64,000 bases of DNA from Pseudomonas fluorescens (GTDB lineage: Bacteria > Pseudomonadota > Gammaproteobacteria > Pseudomonadales > Pseudomonadaceae). The position numbers were made by a program, and so were the translations under genes. The stretch's first letter is position 1; each line of letters starts with the position of its first letter. Below the pieces are notes generated by a model. The model saw only the letters and a list, made by a program, of their open reading frames with translations, had not been told where the DNA came from and did no database searches. Positions 56,435-64,000 of this stretch are shown here, in pieces. The stretch spans positions 4,837,001-4,901,000 of the forward strand of contig NZ_CP015637.1 in the NCBI RefSeq assembly GCF_001708445.1. Direction: 5' to 3'.

Positions 56435-57871
56435 ATGGTTTTCAGCTCGGTCGTGTTTATTTTTTACTTCTTACCTGTTTTTCTTTTGTTTTACTATTTG
56501 ACGGGGGTCAGAAACGCATTTTTACTTACTGCCAGCGCAGTATTTTATGTTTGGGGGGAAGGGCTGTATTTATTGCTGTTGATGGCTATGTTGATAATTA
56601 ATTTTAGTGCGGGAAAGATAATAGATTCAGCAGTCGGACCACTTCGTAGGTGGGCGCTGGGTGTGTTTGTTATTGTCAATCTTTTAGTGTTAGGCGTTTT
56701 TAAGTATAGCCAATTTTTGGTTGATATCATCTTCGGGGTTTTAGGTGTTGAGTCTCCCCACCTTGGCATGCATCTGCCACTTGGTATTTCATTTTTTATT
56801 TTTCAGTTAGTGTCCTACCTTGTCGAGGTATATAGACGAACGATCCGCCCTGAAAATAGTATCGTGCGGCTGTCTACTTATGTGATGATGTTTCCGCATT
56901 TAGTCGCGGGCCCGATTGTTCGATATACCGACATTGAGACTGAATTGCATCATCGAACAGTGGGTGTAGAAAAGTTCGGCCTGGGTGTTCAGTATTTCAT
57001 TGTGGGGCTATGTCAAAAGGTAATGATCGCAAATTCGGTCGCGCCGGCAGCTGATCATTTGTTTAGTCTTGATCCATCGGGAGTGACGTCTACAGTTGCC
57101 TGGATTGGTACAGTTGCCTATACAATACAGATATATTTTGATTTTTGTGGCTACTCTAATATGGCGATCGGTCTCGCCTTTATGTTGGGGTTCAGATTTC
57201 CTAAAAATTTCGACTATCCATACTCCTCAACGTCGATCACAGAGTTTTGGCGGCGTTGGCATATGTCTCTTTCTTTTTGGTTCAGAGATTATGTTTATAT
57301 ACCACTGGGTGGCAGTCGGGGGGGAGAGGTTTCGACAATTCGAAACCTGCTGATTGTATTTTTTGTGACGGGGCTCTGGCACGGTGCAGCATGGACATTT
57401 ATTTTTTGGGGGATGTTTCATGGTGTGTTCGTTGTATTGGAGAGAGTATTTTTGAAAAGAGTACTCGAGGCCGTCCCTGTTATTTTGGCGCGCTTCTACA
57501 CGTTACTGGTGGTCATGGTTGGCTGGGTGTATTTCAGGGCCGATAGTTTTGATGACGCATGGGTCATTATCAAGGCGCTAGCGGGTTTCGACAGTCCCCA
57601 GCATGAATGGCAACCCATGATGGTCTGGATGACGCCTGAAACAATAGTTGCGCTGGCCGCAGGAATTGCTCTGTCATTCCCTATTATTCCGTGGGTCTGC
57701 GCACAGCTAAATCTAACGAGAATCAATGGGTCTACGGAACCCGGCATGCATGGTCGAGATGCCGCGGATGTTCATGCTCTGCCTGTTTTTTTGTTGGTGG
57801 GTGGGCTGGTTTGTTGTGTGGTGCTACTTGCAAGCAGCTCTCTTAACCCATTTCTATATTTCCGATTCTGA
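56435..57871 (+). CDS. MBOAT-family O-acyltransferase (AlgI-like)
   Basis: 478 residues with about ten membrane segments. It starts VFSSVVFIFYFLPVFLLFYYL and holds the MBOAT core: MMFPHLVAGPIVRY, YFDFCGYSNMAIGLAFMLGF, FWRRWHMSLSFWFRDYVYIPLGGSRGG and the catalytic His316 in LWHGAAWTFIFWGMFHG. AlgI-type proteins pass acetyl groups across the inner membrane for polysaccharide O-acetylation. The following AlgJ-like gene starts 9 bp after its stop, so they form an operon. It is not a housekeeping alginate gene, since no alg genes are nearby. Confidence 0.92.
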   Translation: MVFSSVVFIFYFLPVFLLFYYLTGVRNAFLLTASAVFYVWGEGLYLLLLMAMLIINFSAGKIIDSAVGPLRRWALGVFVIVNLLVLGVFKYSQFLVDIIFGVLGVESPHLGMHLPLGISFFIFQLVSYLVEVYRRTIRPENSIVRLSTYVMMFPHLVAGPIVRYTDIETELHHRTVGVEKFGLGVQYFIVGLCQKVMIANSVAPAADHLFSLDPSGVTSTVAWIGTVAYTIQIYFDFCGYSNMAIGLAFMLGFRFPKNFDYPYSSTSITEFWRRWHMSLSFWFRDYVYIPLGGSRGGEVSTIRNLLIVFFVTGLWHGAAWTFIFWGMFHGVFVVLERVFLKRVLEAVPVILARFYTLLVVMVGWVYFRADSFDDAWVIIKALAGFDSPQHEWQPMMVWMTPETIVALAAGIALSFPIIPWVCAQLNLTRINGSTEPGMHGRDAADVHALPVFLLVGGLVCCVVLLASSSLNPFLYFRF

Positions 57872-57880
57872 GGCGCATAA

Positions 57881-59053
57881 ATGAGCCATGCATCCGAAAG
57901 TAGTGAGCTGTCTATAAAGACCCGACGTACTTATCATTGGTGGTCTTTGGTTGTTGGAGTACTGGTGGTCGTTTTCGTCATCCACTTGTTTACTTTGTTC
58001 AATGTTGCTGAGCCAGGTATGTCTGAGAACCGGGTACTCGCAAGTGCACCCGGGGTTCCGAAAAGTCTCGCTGACTGGGCGATATTGCCGGCAAAGTTGG
58101 ACGCCTTCGCAATCGACCAGTTTCCACTGCGTGCACATATGATTGCGGCGTTGAATTTTATTCGTTACAAACTCGGATATTCGGGTTCGAAAAGGATTAT
58201 TGTCGGCCAGAACGGCTGGCTATTTTATGATGATGGTAGTCACTTGGTACTTATGTCAGGTGATTTAATTCTGGATAAACCAAATATTGATGCTTGGGTA
58301 AGTGGGTTTCGTCAACGCGTGGATTACCTGAACAAAAGAGGCGCGAAATTTTATTTCATGGTAGCTCCTGTGAAGGAGGATATCTATCCCGAAAATCGAC
58401 CTAGTTGGATGCCTGGGCATAGAGTTAATACTGAAGTTGATGAAATCATCAGTGCTTCAAAAAAAGCAGGGTTCGATCAAATCGTAGATCCTCGTGAAGC
58501 CATTTTCCAAGAGCGACACAATCAAAAGCTCTATGATGAGTACGACACGCATTGGACGGGATTGGGCGCTTATATTGCTTACAAACAGTTAATGACCAGA
58601 TTGTCTAAAGACTTTGCCGGCATGCAGCCGTTGCCGTTGACTGCGTTTACACCGGTTGGGCTCTCAAAGGCAGGGATTCCCAGAGATTTGTCATTGATGC
58701 TTGGGATAGCGGATTTCGTCCCGCATGATCGGGTCTCGTTTGCGGGGATGGTGACCCATCCTCCTGAAAAAACGACCTTCCTGAGTGACAACCATAGCTG
58801 GGTTGGGCCGCAGGTTCTTCATACCGACGCTAAAACCGGAAAGACGCTACTCCTTCTGAGGGACTCATTCTCAACTGAGTTGCTGCCACTTCTGAAAGAG
58901 CACTTTGATACGATTGTCATGGCGCATGTGCAGGACGGTTTCTTTCGTACTGACCTCATTGAGAAGTTCAAACCAGACGCTGTTGCAATTGTCATTATTG
59001 AAACGGGAACCCGGCACACTATGAGTGTCATGCCCACTTTAGAAGACCATTGA
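57881..59053 (+). CDS. AlgJ/AlgX-like SGNH-type O-acetyltransferase partner
   Basis: 390 residues: one N-terminal signal-anchor helix (WWSLVVGVLVVVFVIHLFTLF) and a periplasmic SGNH-like domain with IIVGQNGWLFYDDGS, YDEYDTHWTGLGAYIAYK (the Asp-X-His pair) and LLLRDSFSTELLPLL with the probable nucleophile Ser. This is the AlgJ/AlgX pattern, which attaches acetyl groups to polysaccharide in the periplasm. It pairs with the AlgI-like gene upstream. The C-terminal 50 residues carry no carbohydrate-binding module, unlike AlgX, so it is closer to AlgJ. Confidence 0.88.
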   Translation: MSHASESSELSIKTRRTYHWWSLVVGVLVVVFVIHLFTLFNVAEPGMSENRVLASAPGVPKSLADWAILPAKLDAFAIDQFPLRAHMIAALNFIRYKLGYSGSKRIIVGQNGWLFYDDGSHLVLMSGDLILDKPNIDAWVSGFRQRVDYLNKRGAKFYFMVAPVKEDIYPENRPSWMPGHRVNTEVDEIISASKKAGFDQIVDPREAIFQERHNQKLYDEYDTHWTGLGAYIAYKQLMTRLSKDFAGMQPLPLTAFTPVGLSKAGIPRDLSLMLGIADFVPHDRVSFAGMVTHPPEKTTFLSDNHSWVGPQVLHTDAKTGKTLLLLRDSFSTELLPLLKEHFDTIVMAHVQDGFFRTDLIEKFKPDAVAIVIIETGTRHTMSVMPTLEDH

Positions 59054-59222
59054 CAACATCTGTCACAGCAATTTCGCACATTGGTTTGGCGCAGGCAGGA
59101 CATATTACGGGGGCCAAGCCAATGTGTCTTGCAGATTTCTAAGCGCTCCATTAACCCGACATTCAAAGTGGCCACCTAATCCCCGATGCTGTGCTTCCGA
59201 TTCCCTCATGAGCCGGTCCGCC

Positions 59223-60495
59223 ATGATGCGACCCGACGTAAAAAGTAAAAAAGTCTATCTCTACGCTAAGCTCGTCGACTTTCGAAATCCATTGATGGCC
59301 TGGTCGAAGTGGATATCAAAGGAGAAAATTCGCTGTTGCGTCAGCGCCTGTTCGGACGCAGGTCTGAGCAAGTGGCTGACCCGGAAACGCTGCAGCTAGC
59401 CTTGTTCAATGAAGCGGAAAGCGTCGTAGAACCCATCGATTAAGCCGCCGAAGAGGGAGCTGTTGCGCCGACCACTGCGGATTGGTAAGCGCAAACTGCT
59501 GCCGGCCGATCTCCCTTGCATCAAGTCATCCATGAACTGTCCGGGAATGAACTGACCTATGCGTGCGGCTGCCGCAAACACGCTATCGGCGAGCAGGTCA
59601 GCGAGCAGCTTGAAACCCTGCCGATGTAGATCCGAGTGATCAAACATTTTCGTAAGGTCTACATTGCCGTGCCTGTGAAACGGCACCGGCCACGGCGGAC
59701 AAGCCGGCTCAACTGATTCAGAAAAGCATGGCCTGCCCAAGCGTGCTAGCGATGCTGCAGACCATCAAATACGTGGACGGTTTGCCGCTTCCCCGTTTCG
59801 AAATGCTACGGGGCTACCATGGAATCGATATCCCGAGTCAGACCTTGGCCCGCTGGGTTATCCAGTGCGGCGAACACTTACAGCCAGCGCTGAATTTAAT
59901 GCGCGACCAGTTGCTGGAAAGCCGCATCATCCATTGCGATGAAACTCGGGTACAGGTGTTGAAAGAGCCTGATCGAGAGACAAGTAGTGTGCGCAAACCG
60001 GCGGCCCGCTCTACAAACCAGTGATCCTTTTCTACTACCCCATCAGTGGGGCGCAGGAAGTGCCGACGCGCCTGCTTGATGGCTATCGCTGCTACGTGAT
60101 GGCCGATGATTACGCTGGTTACAAAGCGCTGGGCACGCAGGCAGGGGTTGAGCGTTTAGGTTGCTGGGTGCATGCACGGCGAAAATTTGTCGAAGCGCAA
60201 AAAGTGCAACCCAAAGGCGAGGGGGGCCGGCCGACATCACACAGGACCTGATCAACAGGCAAAGCCATCAACTACCTGGCGAGCAACTGGAACAAACTTG
60301 AGCAGTACATCGAGGAGTACATCTGCCAATCGACAACAACCTGACGAAAGAGCTATCAGGCCCTTTGGGATCCTAAGAAAGAACTGGTTGTTCAGTGACA
60401 CGCCCAAAGGTACGACGGCTAGTGCCCAACTTTACAGTGGGGCCCTATACGTGGTTACACCACACCCTTGAGTGCCTGCCGGCGGCTCTTTAAGC
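59223..60495 (+). pseudogene. Decayed IS66-family transposase genes (tnpB/tnpC remnant)
   Basis: 59223-59320 encodes the start of TnpB (MMRPDVKSKKVYLYAKLVDF), which shifts frame near 59283 into KSIDGLVEVDIK. It then runs straight into the N-terminal region of TnpC (SLLRQRLFGRRSEQVADPE), so the rest of tnpB and the first part of tnpC have been deleted. Further TnpC segments follow with stops and shifts: TIKYVDGLPLPRFEML, IPSQTLARWVIQCGEHLQPAL, IIHCDETRVQVLKEPDRE, AQEVPTRLLDGYRCYVMADDYAGY, LGCWVHARRKFVEAQKVQPKG, and degenerate NYLASNWNKLEQYIEE and NWLFSDTPKGTTASAQ. The element is not functional. Confidence 0.9.
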
Positions 60496-60603
60496 TTTAC
60501 TGTCCTGGAAATGCTCACCAGTATCGTATAGTTAATATTCTATCCATCTTGATGGCTGGTGGGGTTTACGATGAGGTTAAAGAATACAGGCGGAGCAACG
60601 ATC

Positions 60604-60792
60604 ATGGAATACGATGATAAACGGATTGAGGAAGCCGTGTTGCCCCTGTTGGTAACCTTCAGTTTTGATAACGGCAATGCGTGGAAAAAGCTCGACTTCG
60701 AGACCGTGAGCCGATTGCATGAATACGGTTTCATCAGTAGTCCTGTGAACAAGAACAAATCAATCCGGTTCACGGCTGAAGGGCTAGAGTGA
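60604..60792 (+). CDS. DUF6429 family small protein
   Basis: 62 residues with the family pattern: DDKRIEEAVLPLLVTFSFD, NAWKKLDFETVSRLHEYGFISSP and KNKSIRFTAEGLE. Function unknown. The ATG at 60604 is preceded by GGAG; the frame is open to 60559 with an earlier ATG that lacks such a site. It lies about 110 bp after the IS66 remnant, which is probably how it arrived. Confidence 0.7.
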   Translation: MEYDDKRIEEAVLPLLVTFSFDNGNAWKKLDFETVSRLHEYGFISSPVNKNKSIRFTAEGLE

Positions 60793-60954
60793 GGTCGGCA
60801 GATAGCCAACCGCTTGTTTGGGGTAAAAAACTCAAGTGGAGCATGTATCCGATTCGGATATATGACTTAATACCGGAGCCATACGGTAGAGGGGGGGTAT
60901 GGATTGAATGTTTTTAACTTACTACCTGTGCTCAGACATTATTCATACTGACTC

Positions 60955-61701
60955 TTATTTTGAACAGTAAAACGTATCTCTCCAGCCTTCGCTGTAGTCC
61001 ACCATTGCACTTTCAATTTCAGGGTTCTCTAAAATGAATGTGTTCCAGTCGAACGTCTCTGTCGCATATCCAAAGTGTTTAGCAATAAAGCGTATGGCGC
61101 TTCTTGACGGGCGTCCGACGAGGGTTTTTCCGTTTCGCGTCAGTGAGTCGGAGTAAGCCATTTGCTGGTCTTCCACCGGGTCAAGCAGGAGCTGGACGCC
61201 ATGAGGGTTGGCAAATACAACGCGAGGATCGCTGTTTTCAATGTCCGGTAACTCATCGACTACCGGTGTCACTTCGGTGTCGATTACCACAAGTTTTGCG
61301 CCGGTACGTTCGATCAAGTCAAATAATTCAGCATGTCGAATAGTGTGGTAATAAAACCCGAGGCAAAAAACGATATCAAATTCTTTGTTGCTGAGGTGGT
61401 CGAATACATCGCCGCACAAAAAATTAAAACGTGAGGGTTCGATACCATACTCGTTAAACGTATCAATGGCGTTGTTAATCAACTCTTGCCGGGGTTCGAT
61501 ACCCGTAACATGGGCCGCACCTGCTTGTAGGGCAGCAAATGACCAACGCCCGTCGTGACTTGCTATATCAAGAACGCGCTTGCCTTTTATTAACTCGATA
61601 TTCCGCTCCATTATTGCGCAAAACCGCGAATTCAGGCGGTCTGGAAACGGGCTGGTTTGGCTGGTTTTATAAAATCTTGGGAAATTATCAAAAAAGCCCA
61701 T
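60955..61701 (-). CDS. Class I SAM-dependent methyltransferase
   Basis: 248 residues. The Rossmann SAM motif is GKRVLDIASHDGRWSFAALQAGAAHVTGIEP (motif I about 39-52, motif II near GIEPR), followed by FNFLCGDVFDHL and FDIVFCLGFYYH. Substrates range from sugars to small molecules; within this locus a sugar or polysaccharide methylation is plausible but unproven. It is transcribed toward the IS66 remnant. Confidence 0.82.
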   Translation of the reverse strand: MGFFDNFPRFYKTSQTSPFPDRLNSRFCAIMERNIELIKGKRVLDIASHDGRWSFAALQAGAAHVTGIEPRQELINNAIDTFNEYGIEPSRFNFLCGDVFDHLSNKEFDIVFCLGFYYHTIRHAELFDLIERTGAKLVVIDTEVTPVVDELPDIENSDPRVVFANPHGVQLLLDPVEDQQMAYSDSLTRNGKTLVGRPSRSAIRFIAKHFGYATETFDWNTFILENPEIESAMVDYSEGWRDTFYCSK

Positions 61702-61873
61702 GTGGTTCCCCTCTACGCAACTTGGCGCGACTCGACATTGAGTCGAATACGCTCAGGATAATACACGACGTGCCTCCTAGCGGAAGACTGCGGTAAGATT
61801 TATCCCTTTCCTTGCAGGTTTCCGTCGCTGCTGTTTTTTACAATTATGGATAAAAGCATCCAGGCTGGCTTAT

Positions 61874-62758
61874 TTATAGTTTTTTTGGCCGCAACACCAA
61901 CCACAACGCCCCCGCAATCAACACTCCGCCATACAGATGCGCCATTGATAACGGCTCGTCGAGCAGCAACGCGCCCCACAGCACGCCGAACGGCGGGATC
62001 AGGAAAGTGGTGGTCATCGATCTCACGGGGCCAATCGCAGTGAGCAAGCGGAAGTACAACACATAGGCAAACGCCGTACACACCAGCCCCAGGCCCAGCA
62101 GCGACAACCACACCTGCCACCCACCCCAACTCGCGGGCGGATGGCTGATGGCGCTGTAGATAAACAACGGCAGCAGGAACAACGTGGCGCCGAGCATGCT
62201 GCCCAGGGCGGAAAGACGACTGTCCAATCCTCCCCGCTGGTCCAGCCAGCGGCGCGCCAGGAACCCGGCAAAGCCATAACACGTAGTCGCCAGCAAACAG
62301 GCCAGCGCGCCCATCAATAATTCCAGGTCAAACGCCACCGGGCCCGCGCGGGTCAGCACGCCTACACCGAAAAGCCCCAGGCACACCCCGGCGATTTTCG
62401 ACGGGGTCAGCCGCTCGCTGAAGAACAGCCCGCCGATCAACACCCCCATCAACGGCGTGGTGGCATTGAAGATCGCCGAGTAACCCGCTGGCAGCACCTG
62501 GGCGGCCACCGAATACATCGTCGCGGGAATCCCGGAGTTGATCACCCCCAGCAGCAGGACGGTCTTGAACTTGCCCTGGAAGTCCCAGCGCACGCGCATC
62601 ATCGCCAGGATCACCAACAACCCTGCGGCGGCAATCGACACGCGGAAAAACGCGGTCGGCACCGTGCCAATCTCTGGCGCGATGATGCGCATGAACAGGA
62701 AACTCGCGCCCCAGATGGCGGCGAGCCCCAGCAAGTACAAGGTGTCGACAGGTCTCAC
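61874..62758 (-). CDS. EamA/DMT-family transporter
   Basis: 294 residues, ten transmembrane segments in two EamA repeats (MRPVDTLYLLGLAAIWGASFLFMRIIAP; GVIWGALLLDEPL near the end). The codon use is GC-rich again, marking the right border of the accessory DNA. Substrate unknown. Confidence 0.87.
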   Translation of the reverse strand: MRPVDTLYLLGLAAIWGASFLFMRIIAPEIGTVPTAFFRVSIAAAGLLVILAMMRVRWDFQGKFKTVLLLGVINSGIPATMYSVAAQVLPAGYSAIFNATTPLMGVLIGGLFFSERLTPSKIAGVCLGLFGVGVLTRAGPVAFDLELLMGALACLLATTCYGFAGFLARRWLDQRGGLDSRLSALGSMLGATLFLLPLFIYSAISHPPASWGGWQVWLSLLGLGLVCTAFAYVLYFRLLTAIGPVRSMTTTFLIPPFGVLWGALLLDEPLSMAHLYGGVLIAGALWLVLRPKKL

Positions 62759-62810
62759 GTAACGCTCCTACCTCAATAAGCCGGCGAGTGTTACATGACC
62801 TTTCTATTGA

Positions 62811-64000
62811 TTACAGAACAAACCGCGTCACCAACCCATTCAGGTCCACCGCCAGGCGCGACAGTTCCTGGCTGGCGGCCGAGGTCTGGGTGGCGCCAGC
62901 GGCGGTCTGGGTCGACAGGTCCCGGATATTCACCAGGCTGCGGTCCACTTCGCGGGCCACCAACGCTTGTTGCTCGGCGGCGCTGGCGATCACCAGGTTG
63001 CGCTGGCTGATCTGCGAGATGGCAGCGGTGATTTTTTCCAGGGCGCTGCCGGCGTTGTTGGCCCGTTGCAAGGTTTGGCCGGCGTGCTCGGCGCTGCTGT
63101 TCAAGGCACTGACGGTGTCCTGGGTGCCTTGCTGAATGCCGGCGATCATCTGCTCGATTTCTTCGGTGGAATCCTGGGTACGCTGGGCCAGTGAGCGCAC
63201 TTCATCGGCGACCACCGCAAAGCCACGCCCGGCCTCACCCGCGCGGGCGGCTTCAATGGCGGCGTTGAGCGCCAGCAGGTTGGTTTGACCGGCAATGCCG
63301 CGGATCACTTCCAGCACCTTGCTGATGTCCTGGGCCTGCATCGCCAGGCCCTCGGCTTTGTTCGAAGCGCCGAGCACTTCGTCCACCAGGTTCTGGATCG
63401 AGCTGATGGTTTCGCTGATCTGGTAGTGGCCGTGCTTGCTGTCTTCGTCGGACGCCTGGGACGCTTCGGCGCTGGATACCGCATTGCCCGCCACTTCATC
63501 CACCGCCGCGCTCATCTCGGTCACGGCGGTCGCGGCCTGTTCGATCTCGTCGTTCTGCGCTTGCAGGCCACGTGTGCTCTGTTCCATCACCGAACTCATT
63601 TCTTCAGCCGCCGATGCCAGTTGCTGCGCCGATTCGCTGATGCCACGGATGGTGGTTTGCAGTTGCGCCTGCATGGTTGCCAGTGCTGTCAGCAGTTGTG
63701 CCGGTTCGTCATGGCCCTGCACCACGACGGGCTGGCTCAAGTCTCCGGCGGCAATGCTGCGCGCAACGCTCAGGGCCTGGCCCAGTGGCGCGGTGATGCT
63801 GCGGGTCAACAGCCAGGCCAGCAGCAAGGTGGCGACCAGCGCAACGCTGATGATCAGGCCGACAATCCACTGCGCGCGCGTATACACCTGTGCCGCTGCA
63901 TCGGTTGCGGCTTCCACGCCGTTCTGGTTGAAGGTGATCATGTCCTCCAGGCTCTTGGTGAGGATTCCACCCTGTGGCGCCAGGCGGTTGTTGAGCAGGT
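62811..64000 (-). CDS. Methyl-accepting chemotaxis protein, C-terminal part (5' end outside window)
   Basis: The frame is open through the right edge, giving at least 396 residues. One membrane segment (about base 63860) is followed by a HAMP domain ([26 protein letters not shown]) and the cytoplasmic signalling domain with the tip [40 protein letters not shown]. The part before the membrane segment is periplasmic; the ligand-binding domain lies beyond the window. No CheR pentapeptide is visible at the C-terminus (ends TRFVL). Confidence 0.92.
   Translation of the reverse strand, partial: LLNNRLAPQGGILTKSLEDMITFNQNGVEAATDAAAQVYTRAQWIVGLIISVALVATLLLAWLLTRSITAPLGQALSVARSIAAGDLSQPVVVQGHDEPAQLLTALATMQAQLQTTIRGISESAQQLASAAEEMSSVMEQSTRGLQAQNDEIEQAATAVTEMSAAVDEVAGNAVSSAEASQASDEDSKHGHYQISETISSIQNLVDEVLGASNKAEGLAMQAQDISKVLEVIRGIAGQTNLLALNAAIEAARAGEAGRGFAVVADEVRSLAQRTQDSTEEIEQMIAGIQQGTQDTVSALNSSAEHAGQTLQRANNAGSALEKITAAISQISQRNLVIASAAEQQALVAREVDRSLVNIRDLSTQTAAGATQTSAASQELSRLAVDLNGLVTRFVL

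Overview
The window is a piece of a Pseudomonas chromosome, most likely of the P. fluorescens group. This rests on gene order (smc-zipA-ligA; dnaX-ybaB-recR; anr-hemN-ccoS-ccoI-ccoH-ccoG followed by two ccoNOQP operons and aer), on high-GC codon use, and on several copies of the GTGGGAGGGGGCTTGC-type REP/REPIN hairpins familiar from that group. No species call is possible from the sequence alone.

Layout. 1-7.1 kb: the end of smc, then zipA, ligA, a block of 18-bp tandem and inverted repeats, and a zinc metallopeptidase. 7.1-13.3 kb: the 4.5S RNA gene (ffs), a lipoprotein, an N-acetylmuramidase followed at once by a small secreted protein, a DUF2167 membrane protein, and a LysR regulator divergent from a DMT exporter. 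13.4-19.7 kb: dnaX, ybaB, an MDR oxidoreductase, recR, an acyl-CoA dehydrogenase and apt. 19.7-38.7 kb: a microaerobic respiration block. The oxygen sensor gene anr is followed by hemN (with a near-perfect Anr box), the cbb3 oxidase assembly genes ccoS, ccoI, ccoH and ccoG plus a TauE/SafE-like gene, two complete cbb3 oxidase operons (ccoNOQP-1 and -2), a hydrolase, an Aer-type aerotaxis receptor and a CPBP protease. The distal operon carries the clearest Anr box of the two, as expected for the low-oxygen-induced Cco2.

39-62 kb: an accessory region. After a DMT exporter with a possible leader-peptide attenuator and an FAD oxidoreductase, the DNA becomes visibly AT-richer and encodes a surface-glycan locus: several glycosyltransferases, an ABC exporter (wzm/wzt, with a long Wzt C-terminal domain), a PAPS-type sulfotransferase fused to a four-repeat coiled coil, a stand-alone APS kinase (cysC), a polyprenyl-phosphate GT2 with a small EamA flippase-like protein, a PIG-L deacetylase with a GNAT-like protein, and an AlgI/AlgJ-like O-acetylation pair. 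A decayed IS66 element, a DUF6429 gene and a methyltransferase lie at its right side. The window ends with a DMT transporter and the C-terminal part of a chemoreceptor.

How the genes work together. The most interesting unit is the glycan locus. The sulfotransferase has both PAPS-binding motifs, the dedicated APS kinase can supply the last step to PAPS, and the coiled coil beside a Wzm/Wzt exporter recalls the WbdD-type chain-terminating ruler. I infer, without proof, an exported polysaccharide that is capped or decorated with sulfate and further modified by O-acetyl and N-acyl groups. Nucleotide-sugar synthesis genes and an initiating transferase are not in the window and must be supplied from elsewhere.
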